A stretch of 64,000 nucleotides of DNA from Halichondria panicea (GCF_963675165.1 NC_087382.1:5061963-5125962), one strand, 5' to 3'. Counted from the stretch's first letter, positions 1 to 12,262 are shown. Notes: generated by a model not told the origin, from the letters alone. Numbers and translations: made by a program.

Positions 1-3000
1 CCATAGTCACTGCTGTTGTAGCAATCTGCAAGGGGAGAATGGAATGAAAATAATGGTGGCAAATCAGTTCTGCAAAGTAAGGTTGTGGCCTAGACTGCAT
101 GACTGGCATATGTTGTGTACTAAGGTTTTGGTGGAGGAACCACTTAAGCGCTATTGATCTAGCTATAGCTCCACATCTAGTAAGTACTTGTTGCCCATGA
201 GTGGGAAAAATCAAAGCAATCCAGTTCTTTGATTTTCCCCACTCAATATGGCATGTTGCATCACTACCATAGCAACCCAATATTAACTACTTGTTGCCCA
301 GTGAGTGGGCAGATCAGTGCTCTGTATATGGCATGTTGCATCACTACCATGCATAGCAACCCGATATTAACTACTTGTTGCCCAGTGAGTGGGCAGATCA
401 GTGCACTGTATATATATGGCATGTTGCATCACTACCGTAGCAACCCAGAGGAGGTCCGACATGCGTGCACAAATCACTAAAATGCATGTAGACTCACTGC
501 TAACAGCTTGAGTGGTGGTGATGGTTGTAGGGGAGGGCATACAGTGCTGACCAGATGAGAGGCTGCAATCAGGGCCTAGTAGTTGAGTTACACGATGAGT
601 AGAGTTCCAACGTGACGTCAGCTCCGACAGGACCTTGACAGGACAGGCTAACCTCATCTCATCTACCAGTGTGCAGTGGTCCACACAAGAGGACAGGGGA
701 CTAGGAGAACCTGCATTGGGGGAGTACAGTTTAGTAGGGGACTAGGAAAGTGTGAGTAAGTCTGGGGGGGGGGAACTTTCGAAGCATGCATGAGCTCAGA
801 GCACCTCTCTATGGGCTCCCACCACAAAGACTTATAATAGCCAACCTCAAGTACAATTCAATATCAATATTAACAGACCTCCTTCCTTGCAGAATGGCAG
901 TGATCCATGACATATAAGGAGAGTGAGAGCATTTTGACAGGCAGGGCTCAGTCCATTTCCCCCTAGACTGTGATACAGGCCCACCATGCTCCCCTCTATA
1001 TCACCCAGTGATACACTACTCCAACCCTCACGATTCACGTACACACTTCTCTCTCTGTAGCCAGACAGTGAGGAGCAGAACTGACCACCATACATCTCAC
1101 AAGTATCTGCAAGGAATCAACATCCAGTAGCATCACCAATTAACACTGTACACAAGGATTATAGCCATGCGATCAACATTATAAAATGGGCCCGACCAAA
1201 ATAAATCTGTACACATATAAAAGCAAAGTGTCAGCCAGTACTATAACCTACATCAGTACATATAGGCAAACGAAGCTTGCAACCAGTACTGCCACTCACG
1301 ACAATGTGGAGGGTTGCAGTATTCCCACCGCCCACTGCCTCTAGCTGTGTAGCACCATGGTCGCTCCCCTAGTCCACCTGGGTTACGACAAGAGAAGCTA
1401 GCACCATACAGCTCCAGTTGGAAGTGAGCAGGGACAATAGAGTGGGTGTTGGGTGACTGTGAGTACCAGGACTGACAAGGTAACCCACTGATAGTGCGTG
1501 AGAGGTGACCAGCGTAACTTCTACCATTGCCTTTAACACACTCCAATTGTTCCACTACACCCTCACCAGGGCTATCTGTATATAACACATAGTTAATAGC
1601 TAGCCTATAATATAGACCCTATATGACTGCATGCTTCCTTACCTACTGCAGGACTGTCTAAGGACACATAGATACACTCTGGGCTCTCTCCTCCAGGGGT
1701 AGTGCGATTATCACAGCTAGCAAACAGAGCATCACGCAATGGAGAGAGTTGATAACGGTACTCCTCAAGGAAAGATGGGTCCAGAAAAAAGCTACAGAAT
1801 CCTTCAGCTCTGAGAATATCACAAGTGTGCTTGCAGAGAGGTCGTGGTACAGGATGACTATTGGTAGAGCTGGCGTCACAATACGGGTAAACACTGTTAC
1901 AAGCAATGCCTCGAATAAAGTCAGAGCATTGATCAATGGTTTCTTCAGTGATACCAGTGGCCATGTAGGTCAGGTTAGCATGGTGAGTGGCTGTGTAGGT
2001 ATTTATTAACCCAATCTGTTTACTTATGGTGCTTTCCAACACTTTTGTTTCATTATTGACGAGGACATTGGTATCCTCATGGATATAGTTACGACACGTA
2101 TGACTGTAGTAAGGTTGACAAGGACTGCATAAAGAATAAAAGTGCACAGTAAACCACTGTGTAGTAGACTGTGGTGAATGACAGATGAAGAGGTACCCAT
2201 GCAGGCACGGTGCAGCTCTAGCAATTATAGTCTTTGACTGAGCATTAATTACCTGCCCATGCATGCCCCGCCATGCACACGGTGTGTTATCAGCGGCTAA
2301 TTGCTTGAGCTGAACCGCGCCTGTAGGACCTCCTCGGCCTTTGTATTAGACTACTATACCCTACACTTGTACTGCTATATACTGCGCATGGCTTCTATAC
2401 CACAACTCACGATTGATTAGGGTTAGGTTCCAAGGACACTGGAGGGATAGATACAGTCATAACACATGCACACACACAATCATAGTATCTTACCTGCTAA
2501 CTTGATGGTGACCTTCTTGTTAACAGTGAGACGTCTTTTGAGGTGTGGAGGGTTCACATGAATATTGGAGGCAGAGCAGTAATAGTCCCCAACATCAGAC
2601 AATGACACAATTATTTGATATCCAGTTCCTGTGAGTGTACCCAACACACGGTCATCACGTATGAGGAGGACATAAGGGGGCGGGGCACCTCCAGCTGGAC
2701 ACTGTATAATGACAGTGTCCCGCTCACTCACTGTCAGTGTGATGTCATCACTTTCCAGGAAATAAGGTGATCCTGTGCATGTATATATATACATGCAGTC
2801 AATGCAGGAGGGCTTACTTATATAGACAACTTACTTTGTTCTCCAAAGTAGAAGATGGGAGAGGTGAACTGATTGTAGAAGTACAATTCTCTGAGATTTT
2901 TATCCGTGTACCTGTTCTGTATCTGGAAAATGTAGTAGAGGTCTCTCCTGACTGGTGGGGAGAGTGTATAGTGTGTTTCCCGTGGCTTGTTGGTGTTGAT

Positions 3001-3767
3001 GTAGAATGTTGGTGGAGCTGATATCACAGGACCATTGTCTACGTAATCATCAAGCTGCTCTTGTCCAAACATAAACACATATATAGAATATCTGCGAGAG
3101 CCATGACAATATTCAGTGTGGCTAGGACGAATAGTAGAGTCCCATTGTACAGTGACCATCTGGGTAGAGTTGATGGTTCCCACTCCAGCACTAATGTTGA
3201 CAGCATCAGGATTATAGCACGGTTCTTCATCTGTGACTGTGTAGGACAGATATACTAGCTGTTAGGAATGGATGGGCTGTGTATATATAGGACCATGCAA
3301 GAGTAGATAAGAGTGAGTGTTGAACTGCTACACTTAGTATGCCTATATACGCTATGCTCGGGACGCTATACAGCCTCGGGTCCTCCGGGTCCCATAATCC
3401 TATTGAAACCTTGGACTCGCTTATAAAGCTTATGTAGAATGCATGTGCAGTGGGGAGTGTGCAAAGCATGCAAGTATATACTACATGTAGCTCTGTACAT
3501 GACTGAACATACTGAACATGCATGCATGCTGTACACCTTAAAGTGACATATTTTTGCGGGTATTAATTTCTGCTATTGCTGCGAATGAGAGTAAAATCGA
3601 ATGAATCTCAGTGATTACACAGCTATGGCCTATAATCTAACGGCAGTAACATCGCAGAAAAATCTACCAGCATGGTAATTATTGCAGTGAGCCTCACCAC
3701 TAACAACAGTCGTGAGGGAGGTTCCCACCAACAGCAGGACCAGTAGACCAGCTCCTCTTATCATCAT
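1..3767 (-). CDS. ROR/MuSK-like receptor ectodomain (Ig, CRD, Kringle, CRD), partial
   Basis: Multi-exon minus-strand gene whose 3' part leaves the window at the left edge. The chosen ATG (3765-3767) opens a signal peptide (MMIRGAGLLVLLLVGTSLTT). Exons in order: about 3230-2830, an FN3/Ig-like beta domain; about 2780-2500, an Ig domain (cysteines in IIQCPAG and DYYCSAS); about 2230-1640, a Frizzled-type CRD (CQPYYSHTC, DQCSDF, YPYCDAS, LCKHTC); about 1588-1290, a Kringle (CVKGNGRSY, CRNPGG, PWCYT, RWEYC); about 1108-850 and 690-491, a second CRD (CEMYGGQFC, ACQNALTLLICHGSLPFC, then SCVDHC). A short exon at 1-25 may follow. Known ROR and MuSK receptors combine Ig, CRD and Kringle ahead of a transmembrane tyrosine kinase. 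No TM or kinase is inside the window, so receptor kinase identity is inferred from the ectodomain only. The second CRD after the Kringle is unusual. Confidence 0.8.
229..470. repeat. Direct repeats in receptor intron, with an end of a foldback element
   Basis: Three imperfect tandem units of about 100 bases, each with TTGTTGCCCAGTGAGTGGGC followed by GGCATGTTGCATCACTACC. The same core recurs at 48388-48450. Bases 447-470 match the terminus of the foldback elements at 59309 and 63612 (AGAGGAGGTxCGACA). This stretch is intronic relative to the receptor gene and appears non-coding. Confidence 0.7.
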
Positions 3768-3887
3768 CTTGTACTGTGTATATCTCTCACTGGTCAGGCT
3801 AAGACACTGCACTCATGACTGCCACACAGTCAGTCTTTTGCTCGATATGTGCAGACTCCAGCATCATTATCAGAGTCTCGGGTTCAG

Positions 3888-3951
3888 GCCGCGCTTTCGC
3901 CTCGAATCCAGACCGATTAAAATCTTCCTGGTCTCGAGGCTAGCCGCGCTT
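3888..3951. mobile_element. 46-bp miniature foldback element with 9-bp target duplication
   Basis: The element occupies 3897-3942. It begins TCGCCTCGAATCC and ends CTGGTCTCGAGGCTA, so the two ends are imperfect inverted repeats. It is flanked by the direct repeat GCCGCGCTT at 3888-3896 and 3943-3951. Related sequence at 8320 and 27940 has the uninterrupted site (GGCCGCGCTTTAGAA), which supports a real insertion. It belongs with the TAGCCTC-ended elements at 4105, 5364 and 48965. Confidence 0.75.
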
Positions 3952-4095
3952 TAGAAATCATCGGACATCATCATAATTATTATTTTATGTCGGACACTAG
4001 TATCAAAGATACAGACACCATTCAAGAATTATTTTAAAGCTGCTTTGTTAGCCTCTGTACTTTCCAAATGTTGTAAAAAATTACTTGTGTTACAG

Positions 4096-5201
4096 CTGAA
4101 GAAGTAGCCTCGATCCCAGGCCGAGTTTTCGCTTTTATAACGGTTAGGCGAACAACTGGGCCTGGTACTAGTTGTCTGCGCATGCGTCAATCGTTCGTCA
4201 GATTCTGACGAATGGATATTCTCGTTCACTTTCGTGACATTTATATTCGTGTACTATCGTGTACTAGAAGTCAGTTCCCGTTTTATCATTATTGGAATCG
4301 ATTGGAATGGCTCTTAGCTGAAGCTTCTCTCTTCTCTGAAGCTTATTCTGAAGACTGAACAACAAGGGAAGAGGTATAAAGCTTTGTCAAGCTTGTTAAG
4401 GTCAGATATTTTTGTGTGGGCCCTATGGCCGGCTATGCTATCAAGTCTTGTTCATGTTTGGCAAGAATGTAGGTAGACTATAGTTTCATCATTAATATAG
4501 TAGATCAAGTGAAGAGTGTGAGCTAGAGAACTTGGTGCTGCCATCATCAGCTCGTCGACAATGACACTATAACCGAGAAATTTAATATGTATAGATCTAC
4601 ACGTATTTAAAATGTCTACTTCTCTGTACAGGAGCAATGGCTAATATCCAGCTATCCCAACAGTGCTCCTCTTGGCTATACTAACGGACGAGACTGGACA
4701 GTTTGAGGTAAGGGTTTAACCATCTTTGGTTTCTTTTAATATTGTCCTATACTCACAGACACAGGACTGGAGTATGACCTGCTCATTCGAGCGTTGCTGG
4801 GTAGCTCAGAGACATCAAGAGAATCTACGTTTTCTCAAGCAATGAGTTACGAGTTGGGGCCTAGAATCAGAGAAGTCCAGCAGCCTGCTAAATCTTTTTG
4901 AAACGTAATTTGAAGGCATTCAATCATCCTGAAGTTGCCCTGGGTCACTGTAATTGTGCTGCAGCACAACTGGCAACTCCCCAGGCCTTTGTGAAGCAGC
5001 TCCCTATGTGCATCTTTTGTGTACTCACTCTGTGCATTTTCTGTGTACAAATTTTGATTATTGATTTATTAAATATTTTTGCCGACCACAAATATACAAT
5101 GAAAATTTGACGCATGCGCAGACAACTAGTACCAGGCCCAGTTGTTCGCCTAACCGTTATAAAAGCGAAAACTCGGCCTGGGATCGAGGCTACTGAAGAA
5201 G
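4096..5201. mobile_element. 1088-bp non-autonomous DNA transposon, 86-bp TIRs, 9-bp TSD
   Basis: The element spans 4105-5192. Its first and last 86 bases (4105-4190 and 5107-5192) are near-perfect inverted repeats starting TAGCCTCGATCCCAGG. It is flanked by CTGAAGAAG at 4096-4104 and 5193-5201. The host sequence is a diverged copy of the repeat at 8330-8690 and 27950-28310, where CAGCTGAAAGAAGACGCC shows the empty site. The interior has no convincing coding sequence, so it must be mobilised in trans. Long TIRs with a 9-bp duplication resemble Mutator-like elements; that superfamily label is inference. Confidence 0.82.
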
Positions 5202-5354
5202 ACGCCATAGTTGCAATGGTCGGACAAAATAATGTTTGAACAGTTACCAGTAAGGACTCCTACAAAAATGTAAGAGCACTGAGGACTAATAGTCTATAGC
5301 GGAAACTCTTCAGCTAACTGCTGATCAAAAATCAAGCGCTCAAATTCCTATGGG

Positions 5355-5424
5355 GCTTCTGTGTAGCCTCGAATCCAGGCCGATTAAAATTTTAATCGGC
5401 CTGGTCTCGAGGCTAGCTACTGTG
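5355..5424. mobile_element. 52-bp palindromic element, TAGCCTC family
   Basis: Bases 5364-5415 form an almost perfect palindrome. It starts TAGCCTCGAATCCAGGCCG and ends with the complementary arm and GAGGCTA. The flanking 9-mers GCTTCTGTG (5355-5363) and GCTACTGTG (5416-5424) match at 8 of 9 positions, consistent with an aged target duplication. It looks like two element ends joined with nothing between. Confidence 0.65.
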
Positions 5425-5430
5425 TTGCAA

Positions 5431-5702
5431 TACAGTAGAACCTCGATTATCCGGACACCAGATAAGTGAATATGCCGGATAATCGAATAGATAAACCACA
5501 CCTTCCACTTTATTGAACAGCAGTGCCAGGTTGTATGCGCATGCGTAGAAGATAAACAGGCATCATGTCTCCATGCTACAGCTGCAACGCGCATGCGCGT
5601 TTGAGGGACACGCCCATTTTTGATCTGATAATAAGAAAACTGCCTAGCCGGATAATCGAGGTTCCGGATAATGGAATGCCGGATAATCGAGGTTCTACTG
5701 TA
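5431..5702. mobile_element. 268-bp pogo/mariner-type MITE with TA duplication
   Basis: Bases 5433-5700 begin CAGTAGAACCTCGATTATCC and end with the inverted complement GGATAATCGAGGTTCTACTG. TA flanks both ends (5431-5432 and 5701-5702). The repeat motif GGATAATCGAG recurs inside each end. The terminus and TA target fit pogo/Tc1-mariner non-autonomous elements. No ORF of note lies inside. Confidence 0.8.
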
Positions 5703-6959
5703 CTACTGCTCTGTGAGCATCATGAATAAAATTAAACCGTATATCCGGTTTCTATAAGGCCGGTGAAGGAGTCTAGCTATAGCCTAGACCCTTTATTAGG
5801 CTAGCTAGCTAGATAACAGCCATGCAGGTCTAGCTACTAAGAGTATGAAGGGTTTATACTCTTATAGTAGTTAGACCTGGCTGTTTCCTAGCATCTATTA
5901 AGTCAGTGAGTCTATACAGTATAACAAGGTTGGTGGCAAAATTGTTGTAACCTCTGGCTAGCAATACATATAGATCTAGGTAGTTTTTTTCAATAGGGGG
6001 GGCCCCTCAAAACTACCCCCTGGATCCGCCTCTGTTAATTAAGTGTGTTAATAGAAGAGTCATGCATGTGGCCATTGTTTATATAGTTTGATGTTACTTG
6101 TGTGATGACATGGAGTCTGTGTTGTGCTTCGTAGGGAATAATAGGAAATTTGTAGGCAATTTGATGCTGTGAATAAACTAATATCTCGAGCGTAATCTAC
6201 CAACCCTAGTTTCTGGGAGGGTACTGCTCAGGTCACGCGATAGCGCGAAACATTTTGGATCCCGCCCACGCACCGGAAGCCACACCCATGTTTTACTGCG
6301 CGCATGACATAGGACACATCCTATTTACAAAGAACAATCCCAGAACAGAGAAGATATCATTGCCTAACTGACTCATCTATATAGCTATATCAATATCTAC
6401 TATACAGGTATGTCACAGTGTATGTGCATATATATAGAAGAAATAGTCCAGTTAGTCAATCATTCTGTGTGATCGTATAATGCTGTCTTCATTCTCTTCA
6501 GACCACTGAAACACCTCTCTGCTGAGCAGCTAGTGACTAGTGATAGGCAGAGTGCACAATAATTATACTATCACGAAGAAAATCTGTATTGAAACCATTG
6601 TTTAATTATTGTTTTGTTTTTTTGTCTTCTACCTGGTATTTAGAGTGTGATCAGGTTTCTGCTGGTGATGTTGGGCTGAATATATAGACACTGACAGTGA
6701 GAAAGAACAACCTTTCCTGATGCAGGCTCTTGACTAGTACTATTTTGTAGCATGCAGCTTTAATAAGTCACAGTAGATCTACGCATGCCCAGGACACTTA
6801 TTATCTGAAGGTGTGTTCTGACTCTCCAACGAGTATAAAAGCTAGCTCTAGCTCAGCTAGCTTCATAGTGCAGTGCAGGCTCAGCTTCCAGCAGGTTACA
6901 GTAATTGCAAAGCTTAGGGGGGTGCTTGAGCACCCTGAGCCCCTAGCTGGATACGCCAC
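5703..6959. other. Gene-free repeat-rich stretch
   Basis: No supported exon. It contains a palindromic segment around 5815-5885 (GCCATGCAGGTCTAGCTACT and its complement) and scattered AT-rich sequence. Bases 6900-6965 hold a short repeat (GGGGGTGCTTGAGCACCC) that is itself a hairpin and interrupts the receptor-exon remnant that follows. Confidence 0.5.
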
Positions 6960-6964
6960 TGACT

Positions 6965-7060
6965 GACCAGCTCCTCTTATCATCAGTGTATATCTCTCAC
7001 TGGTCAGGCTAGACACTGACTGCACTGCTAGTGCATGCCACAGTCAGTCTTTTGTCTCAA
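6965..7060 (-). pseudogene. Decayed copy of the receptor promoter and first exon
   Basis: Bases 6965-7060 closely match 3741-3840 of the receptor gene, including the segment for MIRGAG and the 5' untranslated sequence TATATCTCTCACTGGTCAGG. The remaining signal peptide is absent because an unrelated hairpin repeat adjoins at 6900-6965. No downstream receptor exons follow, so this is a truncated duplicate rather than an alternative exon. Confidence 0.65.
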
Positions 7061-8772
7061 CGTCGTCATGCAGGGGCGGATCCAGCAGGTAGTAGAGGGT
7101 GCTGAAGCACCCCCCTGACCTTGGACAAATTAATTATCTTTGTGTCTCACTCATTGGTTGATGGAAGTCACTCAGACTTGGTACTAGTAGCTGAGTAGCT
7201 ATAGACCTATCTAGTACAGTAGTATCTTTAAAAGCTGTGATAAAAGCAGCACTGCAGTGCAGACTAGGCTCAACAAGAATAGAGTGCAGTACAACACTTA
7301 CAAAGTCTTATGTCTTTATTATTGACACCTCACCTACAGGAAATGACGTCAAAAGGGGGCATAACCCCTGATTTTCGCGCGCTATCGCTATTTATTGAAG
7401 GAGACTCTTGCAGCACCTACCTATCACTTTTTCTAGATCCGCCACTGAACGTGTCTAGATGATGTGTACGTGTGTCTACGTGTGCAGACCGCAGCATGCC
7501 GCAGCATCATAATCCAAGTAGACCTATAGTCTCGGGTCCAGGCTATCTAGTCTCGCACCAGTCCCGATTAAAAATTGGGTCTATCGGCAAGTAAATAGTG
7601 GTAACAAATAATATAATAATAATAATAATAATCGATGCTTTACAGTATGACTTTACATTTAGTCATTTTAGACAAGGTGAATAATTTGTGATGGGTCAGA
7701 AATTAAGATCATACTGACAGGAAGTTCCTAGAAGGAACACCTGAGTGAATATACTACGTAAAATGTATACATAATTATACGGTTATACAGAGCAACAGGG
7801 ACAAAAGGTGATAAGTGCAGATGATTGATTCATGGTTGATGACCACAGTGTGGTTACAATAATGTGAAAACTACAGTTCTGCAAATAGTAGTTGAGAGTC
7901 CTTGGTGCTCAGTGCTCAATCAGGATGAATCTACACATGCAAGAAGGAGAGAAGCTATAGCAACTACTCAGAGTCAGCTAGAAAGATCTAGACTGAGCTT
8001 AAACCAGGCATGTTATGTTTCAAGGTTCCAATGGCATGGATTCAGTTCTCAAAGCAAAAGATGAAAATTAAATTGTATTTGCCAAATACGAATTGCAGTA
8101 CTGCCACTTGAATATGAAATGCTGTGGGCAACAAGAGGCTGCTTTGCATAACTTCTTTTCCTTCATTTCCTTCTTTTTGCCTCCAATTGACCGCAGCGGT
8201 TGACATGCCAAGAAATCTTCGGCGTGTCGACACAACTTCTACATAGGAAGTTCACCAGACCCATGTTATCTACCTAGCATTTAGAAAACATCCGGGGTTG
8301 GCTGCGCGAGACTAGGTCCAGGCCGCGCTTTAGAATCAATCGCGGACATCCTATCATAATAATAATAATAATTATGTCGGACACTATATTCAAAACTTCA
8401 TAAGATACAGACACCATTCAAGAATTATTTTAAAGCTACTCTGTATTTTCCAAATGTTGTAGCTCTAAATAAAAAAAAATTACTTGTGTTACAGCTGAAA
8501 GAAGACGCCGTGGTTGCAATTGTCGGACAAAAACCAAATAATATGTTTGGACAGTGCTGATATTGTCGCCAGTAAGGACTCCTGCAAACATGTAAGAACT
8601 GAGGACCATAGTGGAACTCTTTAGCTAGTTGCTGATCAAAAATCAAGCATGCACTCAAATTCCTATCAGGACCAAGAATTTCCTATCAGAGAAATTCCTA
8701 TCAGAGCCAATGAAATCGTTATTTTTTTGCAATCTGATTGGGCTGTACTCCTCATTGCAGCAGTACAAATCC

Positions 8773-8780
8773 TATATAAG
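8773..8780 (+). promoter_or_regulatory. TATA-like box upstream of MACPF copy A
   Basis: TATATAAG lies about 330 bases before the ATG and is preserved in copy B near 28390. It is a candidate core promoter element only; no transcription start is visible. Confidence 0.3.
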
Positions 8781-9106
8781 CGACTGCGTTTCCCCCGGCC
8801 ACCCGTCAGAACGGGTGCCCCACTGCCGGACTACGCCCAGCTAATCACTTTGCTGCACTGACTTCCATTGTTTCTTTTTCGAATTTTGCAGCATACAATT
8901 TATATAATAAAACTTTTCACTTTGGCTATAGATCTAGCTAAAAATAAATGACAATGTGTATATGAGGCGCAAGTTTGTAGGTATATTTGGGTATTCCGAA
9001 ACCTCAAAGAAACACCTTATCGAAAACTTCTTGCATGCATGCATGGGGATGCCTATATAATACTTCAAGTGCAGGAAGTTTGATTAGTAGTAGTAGCTAT
9101 AGTAGA

Positions 9107-11173
9107 ATGGCAACTTCTGAGGCAAACCCGAAATCTCCCGCAACCCCTAAAGCAGGAGAGGCAACTGAGTCTATAAAACTTGTGCCAGTTATCACTCCAG
9201 AAGAGATACAGCACTTCCAAGAGCTTGGACTGGGTAGAGGAATTGACAGTACAGATCCAAATCTATGGAAGAACAAAGACCCTATACAGTTGCGAATCAT
9301 CTCCAAAGATCTCAAAAACGTAATCGGTACAAACGAAAATGGCATCAAACGAAAGTATGAGAAGACTGTTTCTTCGTCAAGATCCCAGTTGAGTAAGATA
9401 CAGCTCTCGTTGAATGTTCCAAGCAGCCATGTAAAGATCGGTTTGGATGGGCACTATTCACAGAGTGTGAACTCAAGTGTAGAAGTAAAAGGAACAAAAA
9501 TCCAAACACGAACCATTTCATTTAGATACGACTTCAATGATATACCAGCTGGCTCACAAGTTTTTAATGAGCATATAGATTCGAAGAGCGAAAACCATAG
9601 TGGATTTCAAATATTTGAAAATGACTTGGCCATTTGGATCTTGAGGTACCTCAAAAAACAACAATTGACAAGATCAATCGATGGACTGAAAGGCCAAACA
9701 GCAATTGAAAAACTTGATGACTTTGCGAATCAAATTGATTCAGTCGATTCCGATGATGCCAAAGATCTTAATGAAGCCTGTCGACTGTTTGTCTTTGACC
9801 TGGGAGTCACACACTACGTCAGCTCCATAGAACTTGGAGCAGTCAGCTACAGTGTTGATACTAAAAGGTCGGAAAAGAAAGGTGGAGGAGTTGGGGGTAG
9901 TGTGGGTGTAGCTTCTGCAGCTACTGCTAAAGCCTCTACTGCAATTACAAAAGAGTTCCATCAACGAACAAAGGAAGTCTAGAGCAAACTATCGGGCATT
10001 TCAACGACGAGGGAGTTGTGCGATGGAATACTTCTGATGAAGCGGTTATTGGTTTTCAGATACAACCAATCAACAGGTTGATGAGAGTTGCAGCCGTTCA
10101 GACGGCTATGATCATTGCCATTCAGTTATTCATTCAGAGCAAGACGGATGACTCCAGTGAGAATATCTATAGTGATTCTGTATTGAGAGGGTATACCGGT
10201 GTAATTGATGTATGGTTTTGATTAGGAGGAAAGAAACCTAAAGAGCCGGTACCAACTAGAACAACTCACTGCACATGTATATAGAATATCTATAGTGATT
10301 CTGTATTGAGGGTATACCGGTGCAATTGATGTATGGTTTTGATTAGGAGGAAAGAAACCTAAAGAGCCGGTACCAACTAGAACAACTCACTGCACATGTA
10401 TATAGTTATACTGCATGCATGTGTTTAACTATTGAGTGGCCATAAAATAGCAGTACAATTAATTTACTAATATATACATACATGCAGGTGGTCCCTTCCT
10501 AATCTCGACTACAATCAACAAAACACCCGTCTATTGGAAAGTGGCCGAAGACAAAATTATTGGAACGGATAAAGTTGAATGTTCTTCTATATTCTACTTC
10601 ATGCAATTTGGAGACAACAGCTTTGCTATAGCGTACTGGGGTGATGAACCAAGTGATCGCAAACTACTTACAAACGTGAATTTTATTCTTTCAAAATTAC
10701 GTACAGCTGCTCCAAATCTTCCCCGTTTTGTGACTGCTAACCGAAGCAGAGTTGGGTCTTCTAATTCCTCACTTCTGTTGAAATCAATCTTTCCTGTAAA
10801 GAACGCTCAATTTTCCCTGTACAGCAGGCTGGAGGATTCATTTGCTTGTCTCACCATTGCTATACCATCCGATTTTCAGACTTGGATGGAAGGAGACGAA
10901 GTTTTCATGAAGCACCAATCTCGTCCTTTTACAAGTGACTATGTAACAATGGAACGAAAAGAACAGCATCTTGAAGCCGAATATTTCACTACTTTGTATT
11001 CCTCCAAATCTAAATGCCAAGAAAATCCAAAAATGGGCATTTTATTCCGCCTGCACCCACAAAGCTTCCGAGAAACTGCTCAAGAAGATTATGATGATGG
11101 ATCGAAGTCTTCGAAGGCCAAACTGCTAATGGACTCTACTAAACATGAAGGAGGACCCTCTTTGCATGGGTAA
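9107..11173 (+). pseudogene. MACPF-domain protein, copy A, broken by 5-bp insertion
   Basis: Two exons: 9107-10198 and 10488-11173. The ATG at 9107 gives MATSEANPKSPATP; an upstream TTG-led extension is not needed. Around residues 240-290 lies the MACPF hallmark, FDLGVTHYVSSIELGAVSY, followed by a Gly/Ala-rich helix-hairpin (GGGVGGSVGVAS). Relative to the copy at 28723, five extra bases near 9977 create a TAG and shift the frame, ending the product about 40 residues after the signature. The second exon stays open. MACPF proteins form membrane pores in immunity, venom and development. There is no obvious signal peptide. If expressed, this copy would give only a truncated domain. Confidence 0.8.
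10260..10410. repeat. Tandem duplication in intron of MACPF copy A
   Basis: The segment from GAATATCTATAGTGATTCTG to CACTGCACATGTATATAG (about 10160-10280) recurs at 10283-10400. It duplicates the 3' end of exon 1 with its donor. Copy B has a single unit. The duplicate lies in the intron and would offer a competing splice donor. Confidence 0.75.
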
Positions 11174-12070
11174 CGTGCAGCTCCAAGTAATGACATTGAA
11201 CCATTTTGCAATAGATTTTTAAGTTTTAGTATAATTAAATAATATTATATGCATGCTCAGGAATTATAAGTTTTAATTGGCTGTCTGCATGTAATGTGTT
11301 GACTGGACTATACATTGTACTGGACTGGACTATTCCTTTTCATAACAAGACCACAATAGTACATAAATTGTTTATTGATTTGAAAAAAGCATAAAACACG
11401 TACTTTTACCTCATAAGCCCAATGTCTTTAGGTAGTCTCATCCGTTGCTTGTACGACAATTGGAGCTAGAACTGTTGCTTACATGCATGTAGACTAGGCT
11501 CAAATGTAGGCCAAATTGCACAAACACATGCAGGAATTAAGTATTTAACGTGTTCTCCATATCCCCTCACCAGGAAAATTCATGCCTAAACCCTTCCAGA
11601 AACAGCACCACCTTTTTAAAATGATATGCTACGACCAGATATTCAAGTGTCAGGAGGTGATCATCCGTCTTGTTTGTGATTTAGAGATTACTAGCTAATT
11701 AAAAAACATAATGTTGCATGTGCTGCATGTAAAGTACGACAAGAGCATGCATACAGACTCGTTGTATACAGCATGAAGACTCGTTGTATACAGCATGAAG
11801 AAAGGAGAACATTCACTTTTTACCACTCAACTGAATACACTTTCAAAATGTTTCTATCAATGTTGTACCGTTTCCTGTACGTATTTGAGAAATTTGGATG
11901 TTTAATGCTAATTGATCAGCCTATAATGTTTGAGCCTATAAACAACAGTTCTAGGTACAACTTCATGTGGTGAAAGCAAGAACACGATACATACTACATG
12001 CACTGCATTATCACTCCTCTGGTTTCATGCCCTCAAGTACAGTTTAGAGAGAATAACACTAAGAGAGAAG
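11174..12070. other. Spacer downstream of MACPF copy A
   Basis: AT-rich sequence with no supported exon. It includes a short tandem repeat (ACTCGTTGTATACAGCATGAAG, two units, 11756-11800) absent from copy B. The rest aligns to 30665-31250 with indels. Confidence 0.5.
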
Positions 12071-12071
12071 T

Positions 12072-12262
12072 GTGAAAGGAGTCGGAGGTAACCTTGAAGC
12101 AGCCTCTGCCGCCTCTGCCAGAGGAATATTCGACACTTCAAAGGACACAGAGAACGAACGATGGACGAGCAGTTGATTGGGTATTTCGATGACAAAGGAG
12201 AAGTTCGTAGAATACTTCGGATGAAACTGTAATTGGTTTTGAGACACTGCCTGTCAGCTGAC
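12072..12262 (+). pseudogene. Remnant of a further MACPF paralogue exon (copy A)
   Basis: Translation of fragments gives GVGGNLEAASAASARG, then after a frame break QLIGYFDDKGEV, and after another SDETVIGFE. These align with the glycine-rich helix and following strands of the intact MACPF gene (GVGGSVGVASAATAK, IGHFNDEGVV, SDEAVIGFQ). It is a diverged, frame-broken piece of a different paralogue, not a recent copy of the upstream gene. The equivalent in block B is at 31253-31475. Confidence 0.7.

Noticed and set aside
229-460. Regular direct repeats resembling a CRISPR array
   Set aside because: Units are adjacent with no unique spacers, the genome is eukaryotic, and the core recurs in a foldback element at 48.4-48.8 kb.
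7864-8233. Identical short ORFs on both strands in the two MACPF blocks (also 27483-27852)
   Set aside because: Their identity reflects the segmental duplication. They lack protein-like composition and overlap each other antisense in the upstream region.
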